Assembly (NCBI GenBank): GCA_013122435.1
Contig: WYDT01000008.1
Coordinates: 186,001-250,000 of the forward strand
DNA: 64,000 nt
DNA from: Chloroflexi bacterium AL-N1
GTDB lineage: Bacteria; Chloroflexota; Chloroflexia; Chloroflexales; Roseiflexaceae
Reading direction: 5' to 3'
The first letter of the stretch is position 1; each line of letters opens with the position of its first letter. Positions 26,033-35,301 of this stretch are shown in pieces. A program made the position numbers and the translations under genes. The notes below the pieces were generated by a model. That model was not told the origin of the DNA. It did no database searches and worked only from the letters and a program-made list of their open reading frames with translations.

Positions 26033-26973
26033 CTGTTGAAACAACACGCCACCGCGTCTATGTTGTTGAACGCCCCCGAGAAAAACTACGGTATGGTCAG
26101 GGTTTAATAGCCGGACTTGATGTTGTCATCAAGCATTTTACAAGTGCATTCATCAAAAAGAATGACAACCATAGCCAGATCAGTGGTGTTTTTACGGTAG
26201 AATATCCCGAAGAAAAACGACCACTGCCAGAAGCCTTTCGAAACTTTCCGGTTCTGCTTTATGATGACGATACAGGACATGAACTCTGCACGTCATGTTT
26301 TCAGTGTGAGCGTATCTGCCCACCACAAGTTATTCATATGACCCAGGAACGTGATCCCCAAACAGGGAAAGCTATTCCAGCGGTAGCAGAGTTTATTATC
26401 GAATATGACGCCTGCATGAGTTGTGGTCTATGCGCTGAGGTGTGTCCGTTTGATGCCATCAAAATGGATCACGAATTTGAATTATCGACCTCTGACCATG
26501 ATGGCATGACCGTACGAAAAAATGGGCTAAATCGGCCTGTTTCATACTACGAAAGCATTGCGCCAACATTCTGGGCCGAAGCTAAAGATGGTGCCTACAA
26601 AAAGCTACAGGGTTCGATGAAGCGGCGTGCTGGCGGCATCGGCATCGCACCACACCTGGTTGACAAAATTAAGCAAGCCAGAGCAGAATTGGCAGCGCAA
26701 ACGGCTGCAGCAGCGGCTGAAACAACGACCACACCTGCTACACCTGATGACAAAACTACCCGACTTGCCGCCATCCGAGCCAAGAGCGCTGCCAAGAAGC
26801 AGGCGGGAGCAGATGGTGAAACAGCAACAGACACTACGGCGGCTCCTGGGGCAGATACAAGTGCGAACCCACCGGACGAGAAAGCCGCACGCCTGGCTGC
26901 CATCCGAGCCAAGAACGCCGCCAAAAAGCAGGCAGAACAGAATCCGCCGACGGACGATGATGCGTCATCATAA
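26029..26973 (+). CDS. nuoI: NADH-quinone oxidoreductase subunit I, with repetitive Ala/Lys-rich tail
   Basis: 314 aa. The ferredoxin-like core has two 4Fe-4S motifs, [13 protein letters not shown] and [15 protein letters not shown] (clusters N6a and N6b). From about residue 215 a low-complexity tail carries two near-copies of a charged block, (A/T)RLAAIRAK(S/N)AAKKQA, separated by an acidic linker. Typical NuoI is 160-230 aa, so about 100 residues are extra. The blocks look like short amphipathic basic helices and may bind a partner or the membrane surface; this is inference. Confidence 0.92.
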   Translation: MTVETTRHRVYVVERPREKLRYGQGLIAGLDVVIKHFTSAFIKKNDNHSQISGVFTVEYPEEKRPLPEAFRNFPVLLYDDDTGHELCTSCFQCERICPPQVIHMTQERDPQTGKAIPAVAEFIIEYDACMSCGLCAEVCPFDAIKMDHEFELSTSDHDGMTVRKNGLNRPVSYYESIAPTFWAEAKDGAYKKLQGSMKRRAGGIGIAPHLVDKIKQARAELAAQTAAAAAETTTTPATPDDKTTRLAAIRAKSAAKKQAGADGETATDTTAAPGADTSANPPDEKAARLAAIRAKNAAKKQAEQNPPTDDDASS

Positions 26974-27047
26974 ATTGACATGCATCAACTGGCTCTGATT
27001 GCCAGATACTAGCGGGACACGCTGTAGTCCCACATTCGAGGGCGCAT

Positions 27048-28343
27048 ATGGTAGATTTTCTTCGACAATTTTTAGGCGATTTCTTGCCTAACTGGCTTAT
27101 TCATCTGCTCGCGTACGGTATTATGGCCACGATTTTGCTGGTGGTCGCCGTACTCATGACGATCTTGCTTGTCTGGATCGAGCGCCGTGGTGTTGCACGC
27201 ATTCAAGATCGGCTGGGACCAAACCGAGTAGGCTTTGAAGGTTCACTGCAGCTAATCGCCGACTCAGCCAAGCTCTTCACCAAAGAGGATATTGTTCCTC
27301 GGAACGCTGATCGTTGGGTACATTTACTCGCTCCTATTGTGACTCTAGCATCTGTCGCACTAATGCTGGCTGTGATACCGTGGGGACGAGGCATGGTCGC
27401 TGTCGATATTAATGTGGCCGTGCTGTATGTTGCTGCTGTCTCATCTGTTTCGGGAGTCGGGTTGCTGATGGCCGGATGGGGCTCGAACAACAAGTTTGCC
27501 CTCCTCGGTGCAATGCGTTCTGTCGCACAATTTGTCTCCTATGAACTACCACTGATCCTGTCACTCCTTGTGATTGTGCTGCTCGCCGGTTCCATGTCCA
27601 TTGCAGGTGTTCCCGAATTGCAAGCGGGTCTACCTATCGTAGGAACAACCATCGAAGGCGCACCCGATCTGGGGCTGGGTTGGCATGTATTCACACCAGT
27701 TGGAGCACTCGCATTTGTCATCTTTTTCATTTCAGCATTGGCTGAAGGTGAACGTACACCCTTTGATATCCCCGAGGCCGACTCAGAGATTGTTGCCGGG
27801 TTTATGACAGAGTACAGTGGGATGAAGTTTGCAGTCTTCTACCTGAGCCAATACATTCTGAATTTTGTCCTGGCAATGATTGCAGCTATTGCATTCCTTG
27901 GTGGTTGGCAAGGGCCAGGCGTCGCGTGGCTGGTTAATAGTGGGAATGAAATTGCTGGTAATTTGTTATCCCTGTTCTGGATGATGCTCAAAACCATATC
28001 ACTGTTTGTCTTCATGGTGCTCATACGTGGTGCATGGCCGCGATTGCGAGTCGATCAACTGATGAATCTGGCGTGGAAGTTTTTATTCCCACTAGCACTG
28101 TTCAATATTATGAGCGCCGCGTTCTGGGTTGCCATCACACAGTGGGGTGCTGCGGAAGGACTACCCTTCCTGGAAGGACAAACAGCAATTGCACGGCAAC
28201 TTATGGCCTGGGTTGTGACCTTAGTCATCAATGTCTCGGTTGTATATTGGCTACTCCACATTAATAATAAACCACCAGAGGAAGAAGAGATCATCACAGA
28301 AACCGTTCAGGAAAAGCAAACGGGGGTAGCATCGCTTTCCTGA
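27048..28343 (+). CDS. nuoH: NADH-quinone oxidoreductase subunit H
   Basis: 431 aa, about eight to nine transmembrane helices. Diagnostic segments: RRGVARIQDRLGPNRVGFEG-type loop, QLIADSAKLFTKEDIVP, and RTPFDIPEADSEIVAGFMTEYSG-type quinone-site loop. It anchors the peripheral arm and lines the quinone cavity. It is longer than the usual 325-350 aa because of an inserted loop near residues 180-215 (PELQAGLPIVGTTIEGAPDLG) and a charged C-terminal tail. Confidence 0.95.
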   Translation: MVDFLRQFLGDFLPNWLIHLLAYGIMATILLVVAVLMTILLVWIERRGVARIQDRLGPNRVGFEGSLQLIADSAKLFTKEDIVPRNADRWVHLLAPIVTLASVALMLAVIPWGRGMVAVDINVAVLYVAAVSSVSGVGLLMAGWGSNNKFALLGAMRSVAQFVSYELPLILSLLVIVLLAGSMSIAGVPELQAGLPIVGTTIEGAPDLGLGWHVFTPVGALAFVIFFISALAEGERTPFDIPEADSEIVAGFMTEYSGMKFAVFYLSQYILNFVLAMIAAIAFLGGWQGPGVAWLVNSGNEIAGNLLSLFWMMLKTISLFVFMVLIRGAWPRLRVDQLMNLAWKFLFPLALFNIMSAAFWVAITQWGAAEGLPFLEGQTAIARQLMAWVVTLVINVSVVYWLLHINNKPPEEEEIITETVQEKQTGVASLS

Positions 28344-28464
28344 TAGGCGGTACATTGGCCTTGCACTTTTTCCGATGATCGGCTACCCTACGTCCGTCCC
28401 AAATCACACATATAATACGGACTGATGTAGAGGCAGATCTGTAGACATAGAAGGAATTCGGTTG

Positions 28465-29106
28465 ATGAGTTGGTTGATTATTGCAATCTTTTTTGCACTC
28501 GCCGCATTGATCTTAACTTCTGCCATTATGGTCGTAACCGCCAAGAATATCATTCACGCGTCGTTATGGCTCATCTCTTCGTTCTTCGGCGTAGGTGCAC
28601 TATATCTACTCATGGAAGCAGAGTTTCTGGCAGTAGTACAGATTCTGGTCTATGTCGGAGCAATTGCTATTCTCGTGATTATTGCGGTGATGTTAACACC
28701 CCGCATTACGACCGAGAACATTCGGCAATTGAACAGCCGCTGGTGGGCTACGCTCGCTATTGTTGCCGCTTTGTTTGGCTTACTGATTACCCCAACCGTC
28801 TTCTTCCACGAATGGAATATCGTACCACCAGCACAAGAAGGCCAGACGATTGCATCAGTACGCGAGTTGGGTGAAGGCTTTATGCGGCAGTATCTGTTGC
28901 CATTCGAGGTTGCATCAGTTCTGCTCCTCGCTGCACTGATCGGCGCTGTCATCATTGTATTTGAAGAACGAGCAAGCCGACGCAAAGTACTTACACTTGC
29001 TGAAGAAGTCGCATTACGTAAGCGTCAAAAACAGGCTGCCGCACCAGTGGCAGCAGCTGCAGAGACGAAACCAGTGACGCAATCGCCCGCACAAACGTCC
29101 GAGTAG
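28465..29106 (+). CDS. nuoJ: NADH-quinone oxidoreductase subunit J
   Basis: 213 aa with five transmembrane helices; HASLWLISSFFGVGALYLLMEAEFLAVVQILVYVGAI-type sequence is typical of NuoJ. ATG 28465 is used; the TTG just before it (28462) is equally placed relative to AAGGA. The C-terminal ~35 residues are Ala/Lys-rich and polar, echoing the NuoI tail. Confidence 0.93.
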   Translation: MSWLIIAIFFALAALILTSAIMVVTAKNIIHASLWLISSFFGVGALYLLMEAEFLAVVQILVYVGAIAILVIIAVMLTPRITTENIRQLNSRWWATLAIVAALFGLLITPTVFFHEWNIVPPAQEGQTIASVRELGEGFMRQYLLPFEVASVLLLAALIGAVIIVFEERASRRKVLTLAEEVALRKRQKQAAAPVAAAAETKPVTQSPAQTSE

Positions 29107-29136
29107 TCACGTGTTCAGGATGAATTGAGGTTTGTT

Positions 29137-29463
29137 ATGTCAAACATGGTCGATGCAGTTCCACTAAGCTGGGTGCTTATCCTGGCAGGCGCACTGTTCT
29201 GTGTCGGACTCTTTGGTGCGCTCTCACGTCGTAGCGCCTTTGGTATCATCCTGAGCATCGAACTGATGCTCAATGCAGTGAATGTTAACCTGATCGCGTT
29301 CTGGCGCTACCTTGAACCCAGTTGGGTTGCAGGTCAGACGTTCGCATTGTTCATTATTGTTGTGGCCGCCGCCGAGGCAGCTATCGGGCTAGCAATGATT
29401 ATTGCCATCTATCGCGCACGTGAGACGGTTAATGCCGATGAAGTGAGCTCGCTCAGAGGCTAA
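29137..29463 (+). CDS. nuoK: NADH-quinone oxidoreductase subunit K
   Basis: 108 aa, three transmembrane helices with the conserved membrane Glu residues in LSIELMLNAVNVNLIAF and VVAAAEAAIGLAMIIAIYR. Proton-channel part of the membrane arm, homologous to MrpC. ATG 29137 chosen for family length, with TTGAGG upstream. Confidence 0.95.
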   Translation: MSNMVDAVPLSWVLILAGALFCVGLFGALSRRSAFGIILSIELMLNAVNVNLIAFWRYLEPSWVAGQTFALFIIVVAAAEAAIGLAMIIAIYRARETVNADEVSSLRG

Positions 29464-29563
29464 GTGAGCGGCAACGAGTGACGTACATCTTTCGAGGGAA
29501 GCTACAGCAACCACTCCTATTCAATCATTCAGTGGTCGTTGTTGAGAATTATAGGCAGGCATC

Positions 29564-31726
29564 ATGGGTGCATTTCTTGAATTCGCATGGCTTATTCCAC
29601 TTTTTCCATTGCTGGGTTTTGCCATCATTACACTCGCTCCTATCCGTTCCAACCAACAACTCAGTGGTTGGCTCGCGACCATCCTGATGGTCGCATCAAC
29701 CGTTGTAGCACTTGGTGTTGGAACAGCAGTCGCTCAGGGTATTCAAATTGGTACTGATGGAACCACAGGGATCGCCCCGACACACGATGCGTTGGCATCT
29801 GTCAGCCATATACCAGCCGCAGCAGGATACGAGGTTGCAGAGCCAAACATCACACGTGTGTTTCGCTGGGCACCAACAGGCGGTGATACGGCCTTCACTA
29901 TGGGCTACACCATCGACTCGGTGGTTGCTGCGATGCTCGTAATGGTGACCATTGCGTCGACTTGTATCCATCTCTTCTCACTAGGCTATATGTCCCACGA
30001 CAACCGTCAGGCACGTTTCTTCTCATTCATCGCTCTCTTTACAGCAGCCATGTTACTCATGGTTATGTCAAGCAATTTACTCTTGTTTTTTATGGCCTGG
30101 GAGGTGATGGGACTCTGCTCATATTTACTGATCGGTTTCTGGTACGATAAAAATTACACTGATCCCAACCAGATCACACCGCGACAAGCTGCCATCAAAG
30201 CCTTTATCACCACACGCATCGGCGATGTGTTGTTGCTGATCGGGCTGGTCTATCTCTGGACCCAGGCTGGCTCACTTGATTTTGGTACAGGTGAAGGGCA
30301 AATTTTCAACCCAACCTTTCTTGGCACAATTGCTGAAGCACCAGCAGCTTTGGGAATGACCAGTGCAACGGCGATTGCACTCCTCATTTTTGCAGGAACC
30401 GTGGGCAAATCGGCACAGTTCCCGTTGCACGTCTGGCTGCCTGATGCGATGGAAGGGCCAACACCCGTTTCCGCACTCATCCACGCAGCAACCATGGTCG
30501 CCGCCGGGGTCTTTCTAGTTGCGCGCACCTTCCCTATTTTTGATGTAAGCGGTGCACTGCCCTTTGTAACAGCCATCGGGGCTATTACAGCACTTGGGGC
30601 AGCGCTCATAGCCGTAGCACAGTTCGACATCAAGCGCATTCTGGCCTACTCCACGATTTCACAACTCGGTTTTATGATCGTAGCACTTGGTGTTGGTGGC
30701 TGGGTTGCAGCAATCTTTCATCTGTTGACCCATGCCTTCTTCAAAGCACTCCTGTTCCTGGGTTCCGGCTCGGTTATTCACGGCATGGAAGTGGCAGTCG
30801 GCCACGACTCTAATACAGCCCAAGACATCCGCAATATGGGGGGCCTACGCAAGAAGATGCCCTGGACATTTGCCACCTATCTCATTGGATCACTCGCGCT
30901 AGCAGGTATCGCACCTTTTGCCGGTTTCTGGAGTAAAGATGAGATTCTGGCCGACGCTTTTGGACATAACCTGATTGCATGGGTAGCGCTCTCGCTGGCA
31001 GCCTTCCTCACTGCTTTTTATATGGCACGTCAGGTTATTCTCGTGTTCTTTGGCGAGTTTCGGGGTCACAACCCACGACGTGATGGCCAATCGAAAGCAA
31101 CAACACACGACCATGGCAAACACGATCCTCACGAGAGTCCTAACGTTATGATTGCGCCGCTAGCTATTCTGGCCTTGTTTGCAACATTCGCTGGATTTGC
31201 GAACCTGCCTGGTATATACTGGCTCAGTTCTTTTCTGGGGCAAGGATCGCCTGAGTTTAATATCCTGACAGCCATTATCGCAACAGTACTCTCCCTGGCA
31301 GGTATCGGTCTGGGATGGATGCTCTATCGCAATGCCTTTACCTCGGCCATGGACACCGACCCACTCGAACGCAGCGCTTCAGCAGCGTTTGGTATATTAA
31401 ATCGCAAATTTGCCTTTGATGAGCTATATGCGGGAACTATTGGACGACTCACGACATTGATTGCCAGTGCGTGGGCTATCTTTGATCGCGTGGTCATTGA
31501 TGGGCTTGTTGATGGAACCGGACGCCTTACCGGATTTTTAGGACGCATCAATTTTATTGTCGACGACACACTCTTTAATGATGGTGCCGACCGCCTGGCC
31601 GATGGAACCATGGGCAGCGGTGACCGTGTACGGCGTATCGAGACTGGTAAAATACAAGATTACGCTGCTCTTATCTTCGGTGGTGTTGTACTCTTTGGCA
31701 TTATGTATCTGTACGTTTTTTCATAG
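29564..31726 (+). CDS. nuoL: NADH-quinone oxidoreductase subunit L
   Basis: 720 aa, an antiporter-like proton-pumping subunit at the distal end of the membrane arm. Key segments: FMAWEVMGLCSYLLIGFWY, the channel Lys/Glu region in GKSAQFPLHVWLPDAMEGPTPVSALIHAATMVAAG-type sequence, and a C-terminal part with the lateral amphipathic helix. Longer than E. coli NuoL (613 aa); a His-rich cytoplasmic loop (THDHGKHDPHE, near residues 513-523) adds some length. The 100-bp gap before it has no terminator. Confidence 0.95.
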   Translation: MGAFLEFAWLIPLFPLLGFAIITLAPIRSNQQLSGWLATILMVASTVVALGVGTAVAQGIQIGTDGTTGIAPTHDALASVSHIPAAAGYEVAEPNITRVFRWAPTGGDTAFTMGYTIDSVVAAMLVMVTIASTCIHLFSLGYMSHDNRQARFFSFIALFTAAMLLMVMSSNLLLFFMAWEVMGLCSYLLIGFWYDKNYTDPNQITPRQAAIKAFITTRIGDVLLLIGLVYLWTQAGSLDFGTGEGQIFNPTFLGTIAEAPAALGMTSATAIALLIFAGTVGKSAQFPLHVWLPDAMEGPTPVSALIHAATMVAAGVFLVARTFPIFDVSGALPFVTAIGAITALGAALIAVAQFDIKRILAYSTISQLGFMIVALGVGGWVAAIFHLLTHAFFKALLFLGSGSVIHGMEVAVGHDSNTAQDIRNMGGLRKKMPWTFATYLIGSLALAGIAPFAGFWSKDEILADAFGHNLIAWVALSLAAFLTAFYMARQVILVFFGEFRGHNPRRDGQSKATTHDHGKHDPHESPNVMIAPLAILALFATFAGFANLPGIYWLSSFLGQGSPEFNILTAIIATVLSLAGIGLGWMLYRNAFTSAMDTDPLERSASAAFGILNRKFAFDELYAGTIGRLTTLIASAWAIFDRVVIDGLVDGTGRLTGFLGRINFIVDDTLFNDGADRLADGTMGSGDRVRRIETGKIQDYAALIFGGVVLFGIMYLYVFS

Positions 31727-31778
31727 ATGTGATTTCTGTATGTCGAGTCTCTGATTGGCTCGGATCGAGGCAGTTCGT

Positions 31779-33437
31779 ATGGACTATCTACAATTCTCAG
31801 ATGGACCGTGGTTGACACTCCTGATTCTTTCGCCACTTGCAGGAATGCTGCTCGTAGCATTGGGAGCAGTGTTGCGCATGGATGATCGGCTGGTTAGGCT
31901 GGGAGCCACGGCCTGGTCACTGACCTCGCTTGGACTCGCAGTCTTTTTATGGAGTGGATTCGACTCATCCGCTGTCGCCAACGGGCAGGGTGTGATCCAG
32001 TTTGTTGAAAAAGTCCCCTGGGTCGAGGCCATTCGGGTAGACTATTTCGTTGGTGTCGATGGCATTAGTATGCCGATGGTACTGCTCACCGCTTTGATGA
32101 CACCCATCGCCATGATGGCATCGTTCGGGATCAACGACCGCGTCAAGATGCATTTTGCTTTGCTGTTTCTGCTAGAAGCGGCCATGCTTGGGTATTTTGT
32201 CTCACTGAACTTTTTCTTCTTCTTTATTTTCTGGGAATTTAGTCTTGTTCCGGCATACTTTCTTATTCAGCAATGGGGACGTGATCCCGAGAAAAAACGT
32301 GCCGCAGCGCTTAAGTTTTTTGTCTATACCATGGCGGGTTCTATCGGATTGTTGTTGTTATTCCAACTCTTCTATGTCGCAACCAACTCAGTAGGTCGTC
32401 CAACGTTCGACCTGATCGAGCTTGGTCGGCTGGGGCTCGGCCTCGAAGCGGGGGTTGGTACCCTGCAAACCATCATTTTTAACTACCTTGAAGTCGAACT
32501 CGGTGTGACCGCTGTGCTTGGTCGATACCCGTTGTTCTATACATCAATTGCCTTCTGGTCCATCTTTATCGCATTTGCCATTAAACTGGCCGTGTGGCCC
32601 TTCCATACATGGCTGCCCGACACCTATGCCGAAGCGCCCACATCAACATCGATTCTGCTATCAGCAGTGATGTCAAAAATGGGTGCCTACGGAATGCTGC
32701 GAATTATGCTTCCGATGGTCCCCGAAGCATCGCAGTACTTTGGCCCACTCATCGGTGGTCTCGCACTGATTGGCATTGTGGCAGGGGCCTATGGTGCGCT
32801 CTCCAATATTCGTGGCGATGTTAAGCGACTGATCGCATACACTTCGATCAACCATATGGGCTATGTTGCACTGGCCATCGCGGCTGCCGCCACATATAGC
32901 TCAGCTGATCAAAACAGTCGTGCCATTGCGATCAACGGTGCGCTAATGCAAATGGTGGCCCACGGCCTCTCAACCGGTGCACTGTTCTTCCTGGCGGGGA
33001 TGCTCTACGAACGCACTGGGACATACAAACTAAGCGATTGGGGCGGCCTGCGGCGCGTTATGCCGACATTCGCAGGGGTAATGGGTATCGCCATGTTTGC
33101 CAATCTGGGGTTGCCAGGTCTGGCTGGATTTGTCGGCGAGTTCTTTATTTTCCGTGGCGTATGGCCTTCACTTCCGCTGTTTGCACTGCTCGCCACTATC
33201 GGTCTGGTCATCACGGCACTCGCACTCTTGCGGATGTATGGGCAGATTTTCCACGGCCCGTTGAACGAACGCTGGCAGCACATCTCCGACATGCGTATCA
33301 CCAGCCGTGAGTTTTTAGCAGTCGCACCACTACTTATTGGATTGATCGTACTGGGTATCTATCCAGCACCAATACTTGATCTATCTAATCAGGCTGCGAC
33401 GGCATTGGTAGATATATTTACAAATTTACTTGTGTAG
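31779..33437 (+). CDS. nuoM: NADH-quinone oxidoreductase subunit M (first copy)
   Basis: 552 aa, about 14 transmembrane helices. The M-type signature VGVDGISMPMVLLTAL, then FIFWEFSLVPAYFLIQQWG and AVWPFHTWLPDTYAEAPTSTSILLSAVMSKMG-type channel motifs are intact. Proton-pumping antiporter-like subunit. ATG 31779 has GATCGAGG upstream and places the first helix correctly. It is followed by a repetitive spacer and a second nuoM-like gene. Confidence 0.94.
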   Translation: MDYLQFSDGPWLTLLILSPLAGMLLVALGAVLRMDDRLVRLGATAWSLTSLGLAVFLWSGFDSSAVANGQGVIQFVEKVPWVEAIRVDYFVGVDGISMPMVLLTALMTPIAMMASFGINDRVKMHFALLFLLEAAMLGYFVSLNFFFFFIFWEFSLVPAYFLIQQWGRDPEKKRAAALKFFVYTMAGSIGLLLLFQLFYVATNSVGRPTFDLIELGRLGLGLEAGVGTLQTIIFNYLEVELGVTAVLGRYPLFYTSIAFWSIFIAFAIKLAVWPFHTWLPDTYAEAPTSTSILLSAVMSKMGAYGMLRIMLPMVPEASQYFGPLIGGLALIGIVAGAYGALSNIRGDVKRLIAYTSINHMGYVALAIAAAATYSSADQNSRAIAINGALMQMVAHGLSTGALFFLAGMLYERTGTYKLSDWGGLRRVMPTFAGVMGIAMFANLGLPGLAGFVGEFFIFRGVWPSLPLFALLATIGLVITALALLRMYGQIFHGPLNERWQHISDMRITSREFLAVAPLLIGLIVLGIYPAPILDLSNQAATALVDIFTNLLV

Positions 33438-33664
33438 AGGGTAAAAGGCTAGAGATTAGAGACTAGAGGCTAGGAATGAAAAGGTTATTAGGGTTAAGGG
33501 TTAAAGGTTAGGAGTTAGTTGTTCGCTTTCATGTTCAGCAACTCAGTACTCATAATGAATCCGCCCCTTCAGCTCTATGAAGACACACTGGCGACCATAA
33601 GGGGAGCCAATACATCCGGTAGCAGTCATATCGTGCGGCGATCTGATAACATATAAGGTTTGCC
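33438..33664 (+). repeat. Degenerate purine-rich short repeats between the two nuoM genes
   Basis: From about 33438 to 33520 the sequence is a run of short imperfect repeats, first units like CTAGAGATTAGAGA and CTAGAGGCTAGG, then GGGTTAAGGGTTAAAGGTTAGG. The rest of the gap (to 33664) has no recognisable element beyond the ribosome-binding region of the next gene. It breaks an otherwise compact operon. Confidence 0.6.
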
Positions 33665-35215
33665 ATGAATTTATTTGATATTTCACCATCAGTTCCCTGG
33701 TTGAGTCTTATCTGGCTCAGCTTGATTGTTCCGGTCGTCGTCATACTGTTTCTGAAACCTGAACAGAAACAGGCCATTCGTGTTATCGGCACGAGTTTTG
33801 CCTTTATTTCACTTGCACTATCAGCGATTGTCTATGGGGCATACGACTATACCAGTAACGTCAAATTTCAGTTTGTCGAAGAGCTTGCATGGCTCCCACA
33901 AATGGGGATTAACTATATTCTGGGCGTTGATGGTATTAGCATTCCCATGTTGTTGCTCAATGGCCTCATTATCTTCACTGGCGCACTTATAAGTTGGAAT
34001 ATCGAATATCGCATACGCGAGTACTGGATTCTGTTGCTGCTTCTGGCAACTGGTGTCTATGGCGTATTTGTCGCCCTCGATCTCTTCCTGCTTTTTGTCT
34101 TCTATGAGCTGGCAGTGCTCCCTATGTATTTACTGATCGGTATCTGGGGCAGTACCCGTAAAGAGTATGGTGCGATGAAACTCACACTGTATCTCATTGC
34201 CGGATCGATTCTGATCATCATCGGTATGCTCGCCGTCTATTTTGGGAGCAGCGGGTTTCAAGGTGACACAACTGGGGTGGGCTTACGGACCTTCGATCTC
34301 CGGGTTATTGCACAATCATCATTGTTCTCACGTGAATTCCAGATTATCTTCTTCCCAGCGATGTTTCTCGGCTTTGCCGTACTGGCAGGGATGTTTCCCT
34401 TTCATACCTGGTCACCAACCGGACACGTCGCAGCCCCAACGGCTGTTTCGATGCTCCATGCAGGTGTGCTGATGAAGCTGGGGGCTTATGGGTGCCTGCG
34501 CGCCGCCATGTGGATTATGCCCGAAGGGGCCAATGCATGGCTGCTCCCTATCGCTATCGCCACACTCATCGGGGCAGTCTATGGTGCGACCATTGCTGCC
34601 ACACAGCGCGACTTCAAATTCATGATTGGGTATTCGTCCGTCAGTCATATGGGGCTCACCCTGATGGGACTGGCTGCAGCCAATGAGATCGGGTTAACGG
34701 GTGCCGTGCTGCAAATGTTTGCCCATGGTGTGATGACAGCGCTCTTCTTTGCAGTGGTTGGGCGCATGGTGTATGACCGCACACATACCCGCCAATTCCC
34801 GGAACTAGGAGGGCTGTGGAACGTCATGCCATTTGCCGCTATCATCTTTGTTATTGCCGGACTTTCCTCTATGGGAATGCCGTTATTTGCCGGATTCTGG
34901 GCAGAGATGAACATCTTCATGGGCATGTGGCAACGCTATCCGCTCATCACGATTCTCGCCGCGTTATCAATTCCCATTACAGCAGCCTACATCTTGCGTT
35001 CAATCGTTACAGTTTTCTTTGGTGAGGTTAAGAATCCCGCTTTCTTGAAAATGCCTAAACTCACGTGGCCAGAATATGCAAGTGGCATCATTCTTGCCAT
35101 TGTCCTGTTGATCAGTGGCTTCTACCCGGCCTATCTCACAGAGCCAATCAGCAGTGGCGTACAACCAGTTGCTGAAGCATTACAACGAGCTGGCACACTC
35201 GCAGCAAATCCATAA
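33665..35215 (+). CDS. nuoM: NADH-quinone oxidoreductase subunit M-like (second copy)
   Basis: 516 aa, 14 predicted transmembrane helices. It carries the M-type motif LGVDGISIPMLLLNGL, FVFYELAVLPMYLLIGIWG and FPFHTWSPTGHVAAPTAVSMLHAGVLMKLGAYG-type channel residues. It is therefore a second NuoM, not NuoN, although it occupies the place where nuoN normally stands. Last gene of the operon; a bidirectional terminator follows. It may add a fourth pumping unit, or compensate for a nuoN encoded elsewhere; the sequence cannot decide. Confidence 0.9.
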   Translation: MNLFDISPSVPWLSLIWLSLIVPVVVILFLKPEQKQAIRVIGTSFAFISLALSAIVYGAYDYTSNVKFQFVEELAWLPQMGINYILGVDGISIPMLLLNGLIIFTGALISWNIEYRIREYWILLLLLATGVYGVFVALDLFLLFVFYELAVLPMYLLIGIWGSTRKEYGAMKLTLYLIAGSILIIIGMLAVYFGSSGFQGDTTGVGLRTFDLRVIAQSSLFSREFQIIFFPAMFLGFAVLAGMFPFHTWSPTGHVAAPTAVSMLHAGVLMKLGAYGCLRAAMWIMPEGANAWLLPIAIATLIGAVYGATIAATQRDFKFMIGYSSVSHMGLTLMGLAAANEIGLTGAVLQMFAHGVMTALFFAVVGRMVYDRTHTRQFPELGGLWNVMPFAAIIFVIAGLSSMGMPLFAGFWAEMNIFMGMWQRYPLITILAALSIPITAAYILRSIVTVFFGEVKNPAFLKMPKLTWPEYASGIILAIVLLISGFYPAYLTEPISSGVQPVAEALQRAGTLAANP

Positions 35216-35236
35216 GCCAAACACACATTCCAACGA

Positions 35237-35275
35237 GCGAAAGGGCACATCATGTGAATTAATGTACCCTTTCGC
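35237..35275. terminator. Bidirectional terminator between nuo and the dehydrogenase gene
   Basis: Stem GCGAAAGGG (35237-35245)/CCCTTTCGC (35267-35275), extendable at the base by A-T pairs, 21-base loop. It lies between two convergent genes. Confidence 0.7.
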
Positions 35276-35301
35276 TTACGTAAGATTATGCGGACGTATT
35301 G

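Noticed and set aside
33665..35215. Calling the last nuo gene nuoN because of its position
   Set aside because: It carries the M-type LGVDGIS motif and M-like channel segments.
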